Assembly (NCBI RefSeq): GCF_000317435.1
Contig: NC_019727.1
Coordinates: 1 to 64,000, forward strand
DNA: 64,000 nt
Source: Calothrix sp. PCC 6303
GTDB taxonomy: Bacteria; Cyanobacteriota; Cyanobacteriia; Cyanobacteriales; Nostocaceae
Reading direction: 5' to 3'
The notes below the pieces were generated by a model. That model was given only the letters and a program-made list of their open reading frames with translations, ran no database searches and was not told the origin of the DNA. This document shows positions 35,783 through 45,641 of this stretch, in pieces (position 1 is the stretch's first letter; each line of letters begins with the position of its first letter). Position numbers and translations under genes: made by a program.

Positions 35783-36667
35783 ATGACGCGCTTTATACAT
35801 GACCAATTCGCCAAAGACTACCTTGAAGAGTTACTAAAAGATTATGGAGAAGTTAAGCCATCAGAAAAAGTTTCTGGAGAGATTAAAGAAATAGATGTTT
35901 TATTTACTCCTTCAGCGCGACAAACCGCTAATTTACAACTGCTAGGGTTGCTGGGAAGATTTGCCGAATATCCTGCAATATTAGAGCCATTTCGCAATCC
36001 TGCTTCTAGCGATGAAATCTGCGATTGCATAGTGAAATTATTAGAAGTCAAAGCCGAACTGCGACGGGAAGCTAAGGGAAACAAAACCAAACTCCAAGAA
36101 GAGACAATACCCAAATTGTGGGTTCTGACTCCAACTGCATCTCCAGCAATATTATCCAGCTTTAACGTTAACCGAAAAGAGGAATTTGTTCCTGGAGTAT
36201 ACTTTTTAGGTGATGCCTTACGGACAGCAATTGTTGCCATACACCAACTACCGCTCACACCAGAAACGTTATGGTTGAGGGTTTTGGGTAGGGGAAGGGT
36301 TCAGGAACAAGCCATTGTCGAGCTGCAAGCGCTACCATTAAATCATCCATACCAGCAAGCAACACTCGAATTAGTTTATAACCTGCGCGAAAATTTGAGA
36401 GTAAATCAAGAATTAGAAGAAGAGGACAGGGAGTTAATTATGCGATTGGAACCACTTTATCAAAGAGACAAAGAACAAGCTATACAGTCAGGAGAGCAAC
36501 GTTTAATTCTGCGTTTGCTCAATTGCCGTATTGGTGAAATTAATGCATCATTAATCGAGCGAGTTCGAGGACTATCGATCGAACAATTAGAGAATTTAGG
36601 AGAGGCATTGTTAGACTTTTCTGGTGTTGCCGATTTAGAAGCTTGGTTGAATCAACAAGAAGGATAA
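35783..36667 (+). CDS. DUF4351-domain protein (Rpn-like recombination-associated family)
   Basis: 294 aa. The N-terminal part (HDQFAKDYLEELLKDYGEV, EIDVLF) resembles the PD-(D/E)XK-like Rpn/transposase_31 proteins. The C-terminal 60 residues (QRLILRLLNCRIGEI, LSIEQLENLGEALLDF, DLEAWL) are a typical DUF4351. Such proteins are amplified in filamentous cyanobacteria. The function is unknown; a mobile-element-linked nuclease is suspected. It stands alone. Confidence 0.75.
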   Translation: MTRFIHDQFAKDYLEELLKDYGEVKPSEKVSGEIKEIDVLFTPSARQTANLQLLGLLGRFAEYPAILEPFRNPASSDEICDCIVKLLEVKAELRREAKGNKTKLQEETIPKLWVLTPTASPAILSSFNVNRKEEFVPGVYFLGDALRTAIVAIHQLPLTPETLWLRVLGRGRVQEQAIVELQALPLNHPYQQATLELVYNLRENLRVNQELEEEDRELIMRLEPLYQRDKEQAIQSGEQRLILRLLNCRIGEINASLIERVRGLSIEQLENLGEALLDFSGVADLEAWLNQQEG

Positions 36668-36823
36668 ATCATCGGCAAGGGACTAGCGTCAAAATAAAGT
36701 ACCAGATGAAAACTCTGAATCCAGTATAAAACGGTAAAGTCTGATTGGTATATCGGTATATTATTTAATTGCAAGTCCCTAAACTAGTTAAATTGTAGAA
36801 AAGTTGGGGATGACCTCTCCGAT

Positions 36824-36927
36824 TACAGCGCTTCCGGCTATTATGCAATATAGTTTTTCTCCTTACTCCTCTCCTATCATCGCTTTCAGCTTTTAGGATG
36901 TACCTCATAGCTGCCGGAAGTGCTGTA
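36824..36927. mobile_element. 104-bp MITE-like inverted repeat
   Basis: TACAGCGCTTCCGGC (36824-36838) and GCCGGAAGTGCTGTA (36913-36927) form 15-bp ends with one mismatch around an AT-rich core with no gene. It lies in the 445-bp gap 36668-37112 downstream of mcrC. A third agtgctgta occurs near 37060. The transposase family is unknown. Confidence 0.5.
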
Positions 36928-37112
36928 TCAGGAAGTTTTCACCGAAAAATATTTTGGCAGTAGTACAACTGTTGTCACTAGGAGTCCTCTTATGCTCAAG
37001 CCAGCAACTCCAAAACTATTTTTCTCACTGCTGTTACTGTACCAGTTAGTCGCGCAAAGTGCTGTATAGCAATTTTTTATATGCAGGTTAAAGGTGTTGA
37101 GTGCTTATTCAC

Positions 37113-38348
37113 CTATTCCCCAACAAGAGCCAAAATATCAACACCCAGTAAATTCTGTAAAAAATCATAACCCGCCTGTTCTAAATCTCCTGCAAGAGAA
37201 AAAGTCAAACTGCGAACTCGAATATTACCAACTTTGATATTCAACGGTTCTGCCAAGGGTGTTGGATAAATTAAAATTGCCTCCTGACATCCTTTCGCTT
37301 CCGCATAGGCAACCATCTGACTAATATCACCAGAAGCTGGTTTATCAGCAGCTTTGTACTTTGTATCTAAAACATATTTGGCTATCCCTGTTGCTGTATC
37401 ATAGATTACTAAGTCAATGTCAAAGTATAATGTCTGAGCCTGACCTAAATAAACTCTTTCTTGGGACTGGATATCTAACGCTTGCCTTTTTAGTGCCTTT
37501 TCCCGATGCGCTTTCAGCCAAAGAGCCACAAAGCGTTCGTAAAGTTGCGACATATTAACTAAAAAGGGTAACGTCGCGTTTGCACCTGTTTCATGACTAG
37601 GTGCAATATGTTCCAAAAAGAAGCGGCAAAGCGCGTGCAGGGAACGATAGTCTTCATTTAGGCGGTTATATTGTCGTCCTATACAAGTTCTCGGATTGCA
37701 TTGTTGCAATGTCACCAATCCCTGTAGTAAATGATACGCACGGCGCACCGTTGGCATTACCCGTTCCGTACACAAACCGCTACGAGCAATACACCAAAGC
37801 GTCCAAGCGAGAATTTGATTTTCTTCAACGTCTGCGGTATGTTCTTCATAATGGCACTGGATATTAGTATCCCACGGTCGAGTCACCATCTGTCGTATAT
37901 CAATACGTCCCCGAACATAAGGCAAATGTTCTGTCTTGGGGATGTAAGCACAGTAAAAACCCTGACGACCTCGGTTAAAAATGCGACGAGCAAAAATATC
38001 AGCCAGCCGTTCATAAAATTCCTCCAAAGTTTGGCAATCAACCAGTCCCTCCAAAAAGTGAAAACTTTTGAGGTCATAGGCATACTCCAGCATTCCCAGA
38101 AGATTACCTAGCTTGACTTTGGGACGCAGGGCAATGTGATTTTCACTTGTTAAGGGAATATGACCAACCCATCCTTGAGCAGTTAGTCGCCAGCGATCGC
38201 CTGTTTTTGGAGAAGGGAAGTCCACATTCACCTGATTACCATAATCACGCCACAACATTTCTCCCACCGCATCGGAAAGCAGCGATCGCGGCAATAACTT
38301 TGGAACGTACTCAGTTAACTCTATTATTTGTGGCGATGTTACACTCAT
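37113..38348 (-). CDS. mcrC: McrC-like restriction endonuclease subunit
   Basis: 411 aa. The N-terminal domain (about 1-110) is the McrB-contacting part (LTAQGWVGHIPL, LRPKVKLGNLL). The C-terminal PD-(D/E)XK nuclease has YFDIDLVIYD (about 305-314) and YVLDTKYKAA (about 325-334), the catalytic D...DxK pair, then SQMVAYAEAKGCQEAILIYP. McrC is stimulated by the McrB GTPase ring to cut DNA carrying modified bases. The start overlaps the mcrB stop by 4 bp. Last gene of a four-gene operon. Confidence 0.9.
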   Translation of the reverse strand: MSVTSPQIIELTEYVPKLLPRSLLSDAVGEMLWRDYGNQVNVDFPSPKTGDRWRLTAQGWVGHIPLTSENHIALRPKVKLGNLLGMLEYAYDLKSFHFLEGLVDCQTLEEFYERLADIFARRIFNRGRQGFYCAYIPKTEHLPYVRGRIDIRQMVTRPWDTNIQCHYEEHTADVEENQILAWTLWCIARSGLCTERVMPTVRRAYHLLQGLVTLQQCNPRTCIGRQYNRLNEDYRSLHALCRFFLEHIAPSHETGANATLPFLVNMSQLYERFVALWLKAHREKALKRQALDIQSQERVYLGQAQTLYFDIDLVIYDTATGIAKYVLDTKYKAADKPASGDISQMVAYAEAKGCQEAILIYPTPLAEPLNIKVGNIRVRSLTFSLAGDLEQAGYDFLQNLLGVDILALVGE

Positions 38349-39991
38349 AGGTCAATTTCCTTCTTGACTTCGTTCCAGCGAAACTGTTCAACTTTACTAG
38401 GCTGGTCAAAGAAATATTCTTCCAAATATGGCTCAATCTCAAGTTGCCAAATACTCTCAATTTGGTCAACTAAGTCATCTCGCAGGAAATAGCTGATACC
38501 CACAACGAAGTGGGGATTACTAATTGCTTTGTTCAACTCGTTCAGCTTTTGAATCAACTTCTCCACCGGAAAACCACTATCTAAGTGACGACAGCGCAGA
38601 ATCTCATAGTTTGGGCACAGAGGAATAAAAGCAAAGCGACGACGAAGGGCATAGTCTACTAACGCAATTGAGCGGTCTGCCGTGTTCATTGTGCCGATAA
38701 TTCGTACATTTGTGGGAATGCTAAACAGCTCACCTGCTGCCAAAGGTATTTTTTCGTTGTGGTACTCCAACAAATACATCAACTCACCAAAAACGCGGGC
38801 AACATTGGCACGGTTTATTTCATCTATAATCAGTACGCATATACTTTGACGGCGATATGCTTCCTCACAAAAATCGAGAAACCGTCCATTAACTAGTGGA
38901 TAATCAAGTTCTCCATCAATTCGTTGTGGGCGAATGCCTTGTACGAAGTCCTCATAAGTATAAGCAGGGTGAAATTGGATAATATCCACAAAACCATTGC
39001 TACCTCCAACCAAATATTTAGCCAGTTTTTGGGCAACATATGTTTTACCTGTGCCTGGAGGTCCGTAGAAAATCGCCTGCTTTTTACGCTCTATTGCCTT
39101 TAACCAGTTTTCAAGCGTCTTCTCTTCGATTCCAGTATCCAATGCACATTGACTGAGGGAATATTCTGGTTGCATTTCTATTGCTTCAACATCAAAAGTA
39201 AATTCGCTAACCTCATCCATTGGCGGGCTTTCCTTACCAATAAAATCATACTTTTTAACAGCAACCAACCAATGACAAAACATATCAAATAAGTCATCAT
39301 CTCGCATAGATGGTATACCAGACTGACGCATATGAGGAGCCAATTCTGCAATTAATGTTTTTCCTATCGCATTAATAGCTGGATAATCTGTTAGCTTCTG
39401 ATTATGAGATTCTCCTGTAAAGTAATTGATAACTGGTCGTGATTTCTTATTGATTAACAAAAAATCATCCGGTCGAAGTGCATTCAGGATAGGTGTGAGC
39501 ATCCCTATTTGGAAGCCTTTACTATAATCTAATTTTGAAAACTCCTTACAAGCTTCTGCCAATTGATTAGGGTAATTATTACAGCGACAAACGAAATTAA
39601 AAATTGCTTGAGCTATTTTGGACCAGTCTTCTACTTTTGTCCAACCTGCACCTTCAAACCACTCTCTAATATCTTTGGTGATTGCCGGGGCATGATGAAT
39701 CCAAACATTTCTTTTACTATTGTTAATTGTTTGTGCATAGGGGAGAAGTTGTAGCAGAACTATTTCATTTATATCTTCTCCAGACTCATTGGCAGAAACA
39801 ATTGCCTGAAAATTCTCCCTTGCTTTCTGGCGCTGCTCATGGTATACCTTCTGATGACGTAATCCATCCTGGGTATAAGGATAAGAACTAATAAATTCTT
39901 TAAATAATTTGATAAATTCGTTATTTTTCTCTGAAATAAAAACCTTTCGGTCATTATATAGTTTATTTATACTCATTTGCTTGTCGCTCAT
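38345..39991 (-). CDS. mcrB: McrB-like AAA+ GTPase subunit
   Basis: 548 aa. The N-terminal 290 residues are helical and unlike the E. coli DNA-binding domain. The AAA+ motor has Walker A FYGPPGTGKTYVA (about 308-320), ICVLIIDEINRANVARVFGEL (Walker B with the GTP-preferring NxxD-like element downstream), GTMNTADRSIALVDYALRRRF and the sensor region. Family role: a GTP-driven hexamer translocates DNA and activates McrC. The usual N-terminal reader domain is not recognisable. The separate ASCH-like protein 23 bp upstream could supply DNA reading, which is inference. Confidence 0.9.
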   Translation of the reverse strand: MSDKQMSINKLYNDRKVFISEKNNEFIKLFKEFISSYPYTQDGLRHQKVYHEQRQKARENFQAIVSANESGEDINEIVLLQLLPYAQTINNSKRNVWIHHAPAITKDIREWFEGAGWTKVEDWSKIAQAIFNFVCRCNNYPNQLAEACKEFSKLDYSKGFQIGMLTPILNALRPDDFLLINKKSRPVINYFTGESHNQKLTDYPAINAIGKTLIAELAPHMRQSGIPSMRDDDLFDMFCHWLVAVKKYDFIGKESPPMDEVSEFTFDVEAIEMQPEYSLSQCALDTGIEEKTLENWLKAIERKKQAIFYGPPGTGKTYVAQKLAKYLVGGSNGFVDIIQFHPAYTYEDFVQGIRPQRIDGELDYPLVNGRFLDFCEEAYRRQSICVLIIDEINRANVARVFGELMYLLEYHNEKIPLAAGELFSIPTNVRIIGTMNTADRSIALVDYALRRRFAFIPLCPNYEILRCRHLDSGFPVEKLIQKLNELNKAISNPHFVVGISYFLRDDLVDQIESIWQLEIEPYLEEYFFDQPSKVEQFRWNEVKKEIDL

Positions 39992-40014
39992 ACAATAGCA
40001 AGAGAAAATCCACC

Positions 40015-40509
40015 TTAATAGTTAATATTAGTTGTTTGCTTGTTTGCCATAATATATGAATTTTCTCCACCTAGAAGCATAATAGTTTTATATTCTGTTT
40101 CATTAAGATAACGATAGCTTTGAGGAGGACGCAAGTAAGATATTTTCTCCTTTAAACGATGCAATTCAATAGGATTTTCAAATTTTTTGGCGTTTATAAA
40201 AAAAATCCCTACTGCGACTGATGCTCCTTCATAATATTTGTAAAAATCTTTGCGTTTGATACCAGCATGGTCTTTAACTTGTTCCCAGAATTCTTTTAAA
40301 CCATTTTTTGAAGCTTTTTTTTCAACAACAAAATTTACTTCAAAAAAGCCTAAAAAAGTTTTTTTAGGAGATGATGCATACACAATAACAATATCTCCTG
40401 TTTTCACACGAGTTCGCACTCTACGTAATTCTACTTGTTTAGTTTGTTCCTCAAAAATTTTATTGGCATACTCAGGCTTAATTGAGATTAAAAGTATGTT
40501 GCATGGCAT
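40015..40509 (-). CDS. ASCH/PUA-like domain protein in the McrBC operon
   Basis: 164 aa. LLISIKPEYANKIFEEQTK, VELRRVRTRVKTGDIVIVYASSP and LGFFEVNFVV (about 5-65) form the beta-barrel of ASCH/EVE-type PUA-like domains, followed by helical YYEGASVAVGIFFINA and LRPPQSYRYLNETE. These folds read modified nucleic-acid bases or RNA. It lies 23 bp before mcrB and 21 bp after the GNAT-PIN gene, so it is co-transcribed. Likely roles are detached modified-base reader for McrBC or regulator/antitoxin of the upstream PIN protein. Confidence 0.75.
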   Translation of the reverse strand: MPCNILLISIKPEYANKIFEEQTKQVELRRVRTRVKTGDIVIVYASSPKKTFLGFFEVNFVVEKKASKNGLKEFWEQVKDHAGIKRKDFYKYYEGASVAVGIFFINAKKFENPIELHRLKEKISYLRPPQSYRYLNETEYKTIMLLGGENSYIMANKQTTNINY

Positions 40510-40530
40510 GATAAATTTTTACATATAAAA

Positions 40531-42669
40531 TTATCTATTTCTTAAATTATACAACCTTATAAATGACTCTTTATTAATTTTATTGGGAGAGACAAGTAAC
40601 AAATTATCTTTATTCAAAACTTGCTGTAACTCTTGATAAGATACAGGATTATTAAATAATTCTGTATTACTAAAGCGAATTGCCATAATATTTCCAGTTT
40701 TTCTATCTTTTGATATACTTTCAACATCACTTAATTGATAAACTCCTAATCTTTGAAAACGTCGGTAAAGCTCTTTGGGTTTACCAATAATTACCTCATC
40801 TACATAAGAACAAGCACGAATATGACGGACATTGTAAAAACCTTTACCTTTACCTTCACGTTGAGTCTCGCTAATATACCAAAGAATTCGACAAGGGGCA
40901 TTTAATCCCCTAGAGTTTCTTATGGCTCGATAGTAAACTGCTTCACGATTAAATGCTAATTCTGGTTTAGCTCCAAATCCATCCAAAGGAAGCATTTGAT
41001 TCGCTAAATGTTCATCAAATAAACATGAAGCCCATCTAGGTTGAATAGGGATAATAAAGGTAGGAATTTCATAATTAGTAATTTTTGCCGGAAAAAGAAA
41101 TCGTTCAATATCTACTGATGATTGAGCATCTATAACTATATTTTCGTTATTAAGATTATTAGCAAGTTTCCTAATAAAATCATATTCATCTCCAAAATTA
41201 GAGACTAAACTAGTAATATACTCTGATAATTCAGAGGAAGTTTTTACAACCGATAAATTTGCTTTCAGCCACCCATTCAGAACCTTTACAAAAGCATCTT
41301 CTTGAATAGCTTCGGTAACAGCATCTTCTAGATATGGGTCAGTTATTCTTGTAAAATGTCGCTGTTCGCTAGCAGATTTCAATATAGATTTAAAAATTAT
41401 GTGACGTGCAAGAGTAGACGAGAGATTATGATTTCCAACTCTAAGTATCGGGATTTCTAGTTCATGTTTTTTCTGCTTTCCATACACAATTAAAGCAAAT
41501 GTACTAGTATCAGACTCTCTCACAACAACACATTCAAATTTATTATGTTCAGCTAAATAACGTCGTAATTTCTGCTGAAACTCTACTTGACTCTCTTTTA
41601 ATTTAGAGTTATGAAAATAATTAGCTAAAAATTCTTCTTGTCCACTTTGAACCTGTATTTGTTCTAAGGATGTACCAGAAAGACGTACAGGCTGGTAGTC
41701 AGGTTTATCCCTCAGTTCATCTAGCCGCAAAATAAGTTCTTCAGGATGAATAACCGAAAACCTAAAGTTTTCATAGATTACATCTGCTAAGTCTAATAAT
41801 TGCTTATCTCTAGTTAAAAATACATTAGATTCGGATGTGATACTCCTAGCAATATAACGTAAGTTAGATTCATGAATTTTCAAATTATATCTGATGATTA
41901 TTTCTTGTAAAAGATTGAAATTATCCTCCAATCTTTGATTGTTGCAAGGTAAGCAAGTAAAAGATTCTGCAAAACAACGCTGACTATCCCTCTCTTGACT
42001 GTTATCAATTCGGTTAATTTGATTCAAAATTTCATCATTTATGCACAAATTCAATTCAGTCTGTACCCAGTCAGCTAGTAATATATTTCCCTCTTCACTA
42101 TCAATCGAATCGTCATTTTTAAGAGTATATAAATCCCAGAAAATATCAGGAGCAATTACAGCACACAACCTAGACTCAAGTTGTTGCTGAATCATTGTAG
42201 AAAATAGAGGAAGGGGATTGTGTTCAAATACCCAGCGAGTAAGAATTGTTTTCTTCTTTTTACTCCTACCTTCTGTATCCTTACAGGCAATAAAACCAAA
42301 GCTCGACCACATTCCTTGTAGGTTATAATCTCGACGGCAACTGAGCCTAATTCCGCGAGAAGATGTTGTTATTTGCTTGAGGCGATCAACAAGTTGTTTG
42401 GCTACTCCCTTACCCCGACAATCTGGATCGATACATAGATGAGCGATCGCAAACCAGTCCCGCGAACGTCGATATAATAGATACCCAACGCAGCTACCTT
42501 CAGAATCAAGCGCTACAAGGATTTGACGATGCGCTGCTCGTTCCTCAAATGCTCCTTTGGGCAAGTTACCAAGTGTTTTTGAGTTCGCTCGCCACAGTTT
42601 TATGACTGTTGCTAAGTGTTGAGAATAATTATCTATCGATTCAATTTTGATTTGTGCGTCAGTTGTCAC
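40531..42669 (-). CDS. GNAT-PIN-PUA-like multidomain protein
   Basis: 712 aa with three segments. A GNAT acetyltransferase fold (about 1-155) has FAIAHLCIDPDCRGKGVAKQ and LVDRLK, the acetyl-CoA loop. A PIN-like nuclease (about 165-335) has acidic positions in VIAPDIFWDL, ELNLCINDEILNQI and VFLTRDKQLLDLAD. A C-terminal domain (about 540-705) with PCRILWYISE, IRACSYVDEVIIGKPKELY and MAIRFSNTELF resembles ASCH/EVE PUA-like proteins. It is first gene of the operon with the small ASCH protein, mcrB and mcrC. The order suggests a sensor-effector that acts on modified nucleic acid or on tRNA/rRNA. The function is not known. Confidence 0.7.
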   Translation of the reverse strand: MTTDAQIKIESIDNYSQHLATVIKLWRANSKTLGNLPKGAFEERAAHRQILVALDSEGSCVGYLLYRRSRDWFAIAHLCIDPDCRGKGVAKQLVDRLKQITTSSRGIRLSCRRDYNLQGMWSSFGFIACKDTEGRSKKKKTILTRWVFEHNPLPLFSTMIQQQLESRLCAVIAPDIFWDLYTLKNDDSIDSEEGNILLADWVQTELNLCINDEILNQINRIDNSQERDSQRCFAESFTCLPCNNQRLEDNFNLLQEIIIRYNLKIHESNLRYIARSITSESNVFLTRDKQLLDLADVIYENFRFSVIHPEELILRLDELRDKPDYQPVRLSGTSLEQIQVQSGQEEFLANYFHNSKLKESQVEFQQKLRRYLAEHNKFECVVVRESDTSTFALIVYGKQKKHELEIPILRVGNHNLSSTLARHIIFKSILKSASEQRHFTRITDPYLEDAVTEAIQEDAFVKVLNGWLKANLSVVKTSSELSEYITSLVSNFGDEYDFIRKLANNLNNENIVIDAQSSVDIERFLFPAKITNYEIPTFIIPIQPRWASCLFDEHLANQMLPLDGFGAKPELAFNREAVYYRAIRNSRGLNAPCRILWYISETQREGKGKGFYNVRHIRACSYVDEVIIGKPKELYRRFQRLGVYQLSDVESISKDRKTGNIMAIRFSNTELFNNPVSYQELQQVLNKDNLLLVSPNKINKESFIRLYNLRNR

Positions 42670-42874
42670 TTTTAGTTGCCTTGAACAGTTATTTTTAGCT
42701 TTCTGATTTAATGGTAAATCCCTGTTTGTTTCCAGTGTGGTTTTTTACACACTCCACTCCTTTTTAAAGCCAAACGCAACGGCATCATAAAAATGACATA
42801 ATTTCTCTTCACATAAACGTATTCCCATCTAATTGCCAGATAAATGAATGAAATCGATGCATCTGCTTCTTCTT

Positions 42875-43510
42875 TTAACCCCCATCCTCCACCGGACACC
42901 CCAACCGCACCGCTAAATTCTGACAGTGTTGTCCTACCTGGGTTTGCAAACTCCCAACTGTAACCGGATTCCCTGGTAACTGTACCGCAAACAACCGTCC
43001 GGGATGTATTTCATCCCACATCGAACGCATCTGTGCCCCTCGTCCCTTACCGGGTGCATGGATACCAAAGCCAGAAATAACGCTGCACCATAGGGGTTGG
43101 AAGTGCCGTATCAAAACAGCTTCCCCCCAAGCAACCAAATCAACCGCCATCGCCAACACCGTAAAATCAAAATCCGCAACATCAAGATTTGTGGTTTGGC
43201 GGATGGAACTGCGATGTTCCCGCAAACGCCCAATTAACCCTCCCGCAACGCTTCCCTTACCAGTACGCTTGCCTGGATTCTCAGCCTTGCCAATATAAAT
43301 CGGCATACAGCAAGAATTTTGGTTCGCAACCCGAATACCTGAATACAAGGGAAATTCTCCCCTGTAATAAAGTAAATAGATACCCACATAGCCAGCCAAC
43401 TCTTCTTTAAAATCTTCCAGTTCGGTGAGAGGATGGCATTGCTGTCTAGATTGAAACTCAATTAATTGGTCGCGTAAAGTGGCAGGTGCCTGAAAAACCT
43501 CTAAGGGCAT
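42875..43510 (-). CDS. Eco29kI-like GIY-YIG restriction endonuclease
   Basis: 211 aa. GIY at 43-45 (YVGIYLLYY) and YIG at 72-74 (MPIYIGKAENPG) are followed by GRLREHRSSI with the catalytic Arg and VAWGEAVLIRHFQPLW with the metal-binding Glu. The characteristic Eco29kI tail GFGIHAPGKGRGAQMRSMWD and HPGR is also present. The family cuts within CCGCGG; specificity here is unverified. It lies 74 bp after the C5 methylase on the same strand, an M-R operon. Confidence 0.88.
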   Translation of the reverse strand: MPLEVFQAPATLRDQLIEFQSRQQCHPLTELEDFKEELAGYVGIYLLYYRGEFPLYSGIRVANQNSCCMPIYIGKAENPGKRTGKGSVAGGLIGRLREHRSSIRQTTNLDVADFDFTVLAMAVDLVAWGEAVLIRHFQPLWCSVISGFGIHAPGKGRGAQMRSMWDEIHPGRLFAVQLPGNPVTVGSLQTQVGQHCQNLAVRLGCPVEDGG

Positions 43511-43584
43511 GATAATTAAAACTAGACAGCACCTATCATCTTCCTGCCAACTGCCAATGAGTGCAAATTTTCAAGCAACTAAGT

Positions 43585-44817
43585 TCAAATTTTCCCCGAA
43601 CGACTGACAACTTTTTTCCCAACTGTCAGTTCCTGCAAATGGTTGCGGATGCTGGCAGCAATAATATAAGCAAGGGTAACGGGAACCGCATTACCAATTT
43701 GACGCATCGACTCACCCCAGGTACAGGGAAAATAATAATCATCGGGGAAAGTCTGCAATCTTGCCGCCTCCCGCACCGTAAAATAACGCACTTTCCCAGA
43801 AGGCAAAGCTAGCATATTCTCTCCACCAGGAACACCATGTACCCCTGCTTTCAAAGTTTTCGCAGGCTCGTCCAAAGGACTACCAGTGTGTCCTGGATAA
43901 CTTCTCGCCCCCGGTATGTAAACATGGTTGGGTATCGATGCCGCTAGATCGACGTTTTCAGGCGGTGGCAAGTCAGAAATAGCATCCCGGACCGTACACC
44001 AGGGAGAGGCGATTCCCTTCGGGATAGCTTCGCTTACCGTACCTAACAAATTTGCTCCAAATCGTTGTAGACGCGATCGCAATCTCGCTGGTATTTCTGG
44101 ACGGTCATGACTAGAAATACCGTGCTTCTCCCAATACTCACCCGTCACCCACTTGTGCCAAATCAAAGCTTCTTCGGTGTGGGTTGGTTCGGGAAAAGAC
44201 CAATTAGCATTCAAATCGTCACGAAAACCCACGATAAAAACCCGTTCCCGCTTCTGCGGTACACCATAATCAGCCGCATTCAGCAACCTAAAAGTAACCC
44301 GATAACCAAGGTCATCACTAGCACCACTATTGTGATGGCGTTCCAAGCGTGCCAAATGGTCAACCCAGGACTCATCCTGTTTGGGCTGTAATTCGGGATG
44401 GGCGAGCTGCAACGTAATGTATTCAAAATAATTGATAAAATTTTGACGCAGCAACCCCCGCACATTCTCAATCAAAAAGGCTTTGGGACGTAACTCCCGC
44501 ACCGCTTGAAAAAACCGGGGAAACATATCCCGTTCGTCAAGATGGGCACCATGCCTACCACCAATCGAAAACGGTTGACAGGGTGGACCACCAGCCAATA
44601 AATCTATTTCCCCACCAACAGTAGAAAAATCGAAATCCACCACATCCATCTGATGGACGCACCAATCTCTAACAACAGATACCCCGCGCTGTTGATTTTC
44701 CCGAATGGTGTGGCAACTGTGCTTATCGCGTTCGACGAGTGCTAAATGATGGAAGCCAGCCTTAGCTGTTGCGATCGCCAAACCTCCAGCACCCGTAAAT
44801 AACTCTACTGATTTCAC
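43585..44817 (-). CDS. DNA cytosine-5 methyltransferase, partner of the Eco29kI-like enzyme
   Basis: 410 aa. The ordered C5 motifs are VELFTGAGGLAIA (I, residues 4-16), AGGPPCQPFS (IV, Cys80), FLIENVRG (VI, 115-122), QKRERVFIVGFR (VIII), and REAARLQTFPDDY plus IGNAVPV (IX/X). The target-recognition domain is about 215-330. It methylates host sites to protect them from the adjacent endonuclease. The methylase gene comes first, which favours protection before cutting on transfer to a new host. Confidence 0.93.
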   Translation of the reverse strand: MKSVELFTGAGGLAIATAKAGFHHLALVERDKHSCHTIRENQQRGVSVVRDWCVHQMDVVDFDFSTVGGEIDLLAGGPPCQPFSIGGRHGAHLDERDMFPRFFQAVRELRPKAFLIENVRGLLRQNFINYFEYITLQLAHPELQPKQDESWVDHLARLERHHNSGASDDLGYRVTFRLLNAADYGVPQKRERVFIVGFRDDLNANWSFPEPTHTEEALIWHKWVTGEYWEKHGISSHDRPEIPARLRSRLQRFGANLLGTVSEAIPKGIASPWCTVRDAISDLPPPENVDLAASIPNHVYIPGARSYPGHTGSPLDEPAKTLKAGVHGVPGGENMLALPSGKVRYFTVREAARLQTFPDDYYFPCTWGESMRQIGNAVPVTLAYIIAASIRNHLQELTVGKKVVSRSGKI

Positions 44818-45014
44818 TTTTTTAATTTAGAAGCGGATATTGTAAAACATATTTCTCTAAAATCTTCTTCTAACCCAACTTATGATATAGCAGTTTTTTT
44901 GGGGAATGAAAATTATCTATCAAATATCTAAATTTATGTTGAGATTAAATCACTCTAATTATCCTTCACTCACTTAAATTATTGTATAGCTGGAAGCAAT
45001 GGTTTTCATTTTTG

Positions 45015-45641
45015 TCAAGTAATCGGATGATATAATCCCGTTTTATCATTAAATTCCCAGCCAATACCAGAAGTATCCTTGCGCTTAGACCAAGCAAAAA
45101 AAAGTGGTGCGGGTTGACTTTCCCTTTCCTTGCGTAAACTTTCTGGAGTTACCCCCAACCTTGAAGCCAAACTTTCTTCTGTAATGGGCTGAAACTTAAC
45201 AGGTTGCCCTTGATTATAAGAATTGCCATAGTATGACTTACTTCGCCGAGGTTGATTATTAATATTACTTTGAATCTGGATAATTGCCTCAGCAAATTGT
45301 GCTAGCCGATTATTTATAGAATCGATTTTTTGCTCTAAATCATATATACGTTTAGTCGATGGAACCTCATTGCTATTTGAAGAACCCGACAGTTGGGATT
45401 CTAAATTATCCAAGCGATCGCATAGCGACTCGAAACGAGTATCGCAAATCTCCGATATAGTTTGAGAGGCAGAATTTTGGAGACTACCACTGCCATCATC
45501 CAAGGTAAATATCAAATCATCCAACCCAGAAAGCACCTCCCTTGTGCGTCCCTGTCGATGCAACCGGGATAATTCCCTCACCGCATCAATTAAAGGAGTG
45601 GGTACGCGCAACATTTGGCTGGGTTTGTTCTCGTCGGACAT
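45015..45641 (-). CDS. RHH/coiled-coil plasmid protein
   Basis: 208 aa. LRVPTPLIDAVRELSRLHRQG (about 11-32) is helical and resembles DNA-binding plasmid proteins. A coiled coil spans about 65-120 (IYDLEQKIDSINNRLAQFAEAI). The C-terminal part (LASRLGVTPESLRKERES, WEFNDKTGLY) contains a helix-turn-helix-like segment. It is divergent from the recombinase gene 568 bp away. Not assigned to a named family; a regulator or replication accessory protein is likely. Confidence 0.6.
   Translation of the reverse strand: MSDENKPSQMLRVPTPLIDAVRELSRLHRQGRTREVLSGLDDLIFTLDDGSGSLQNSASQTISEICDTRFESLCDRLDNLESQLSGSSNSNEVPSTKRIYDLEQKIDSINNRLAQFAEAIIQIQSNINNQPRRSKSYYGNSYNQGQPVKFQPITEESLASRLGVTPESLRKERESQPAPLFFAWSKRKDTSGIGWEFNDKTGLYHPIT

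Noticed and set aside
42708-42899. 63-codon minus-strand frame between the endonuclease and the GNAT gene
   Set aside because: It begins inside the end of the endonuclease gene and shows no protein-like pattern or ribosome-binding site.
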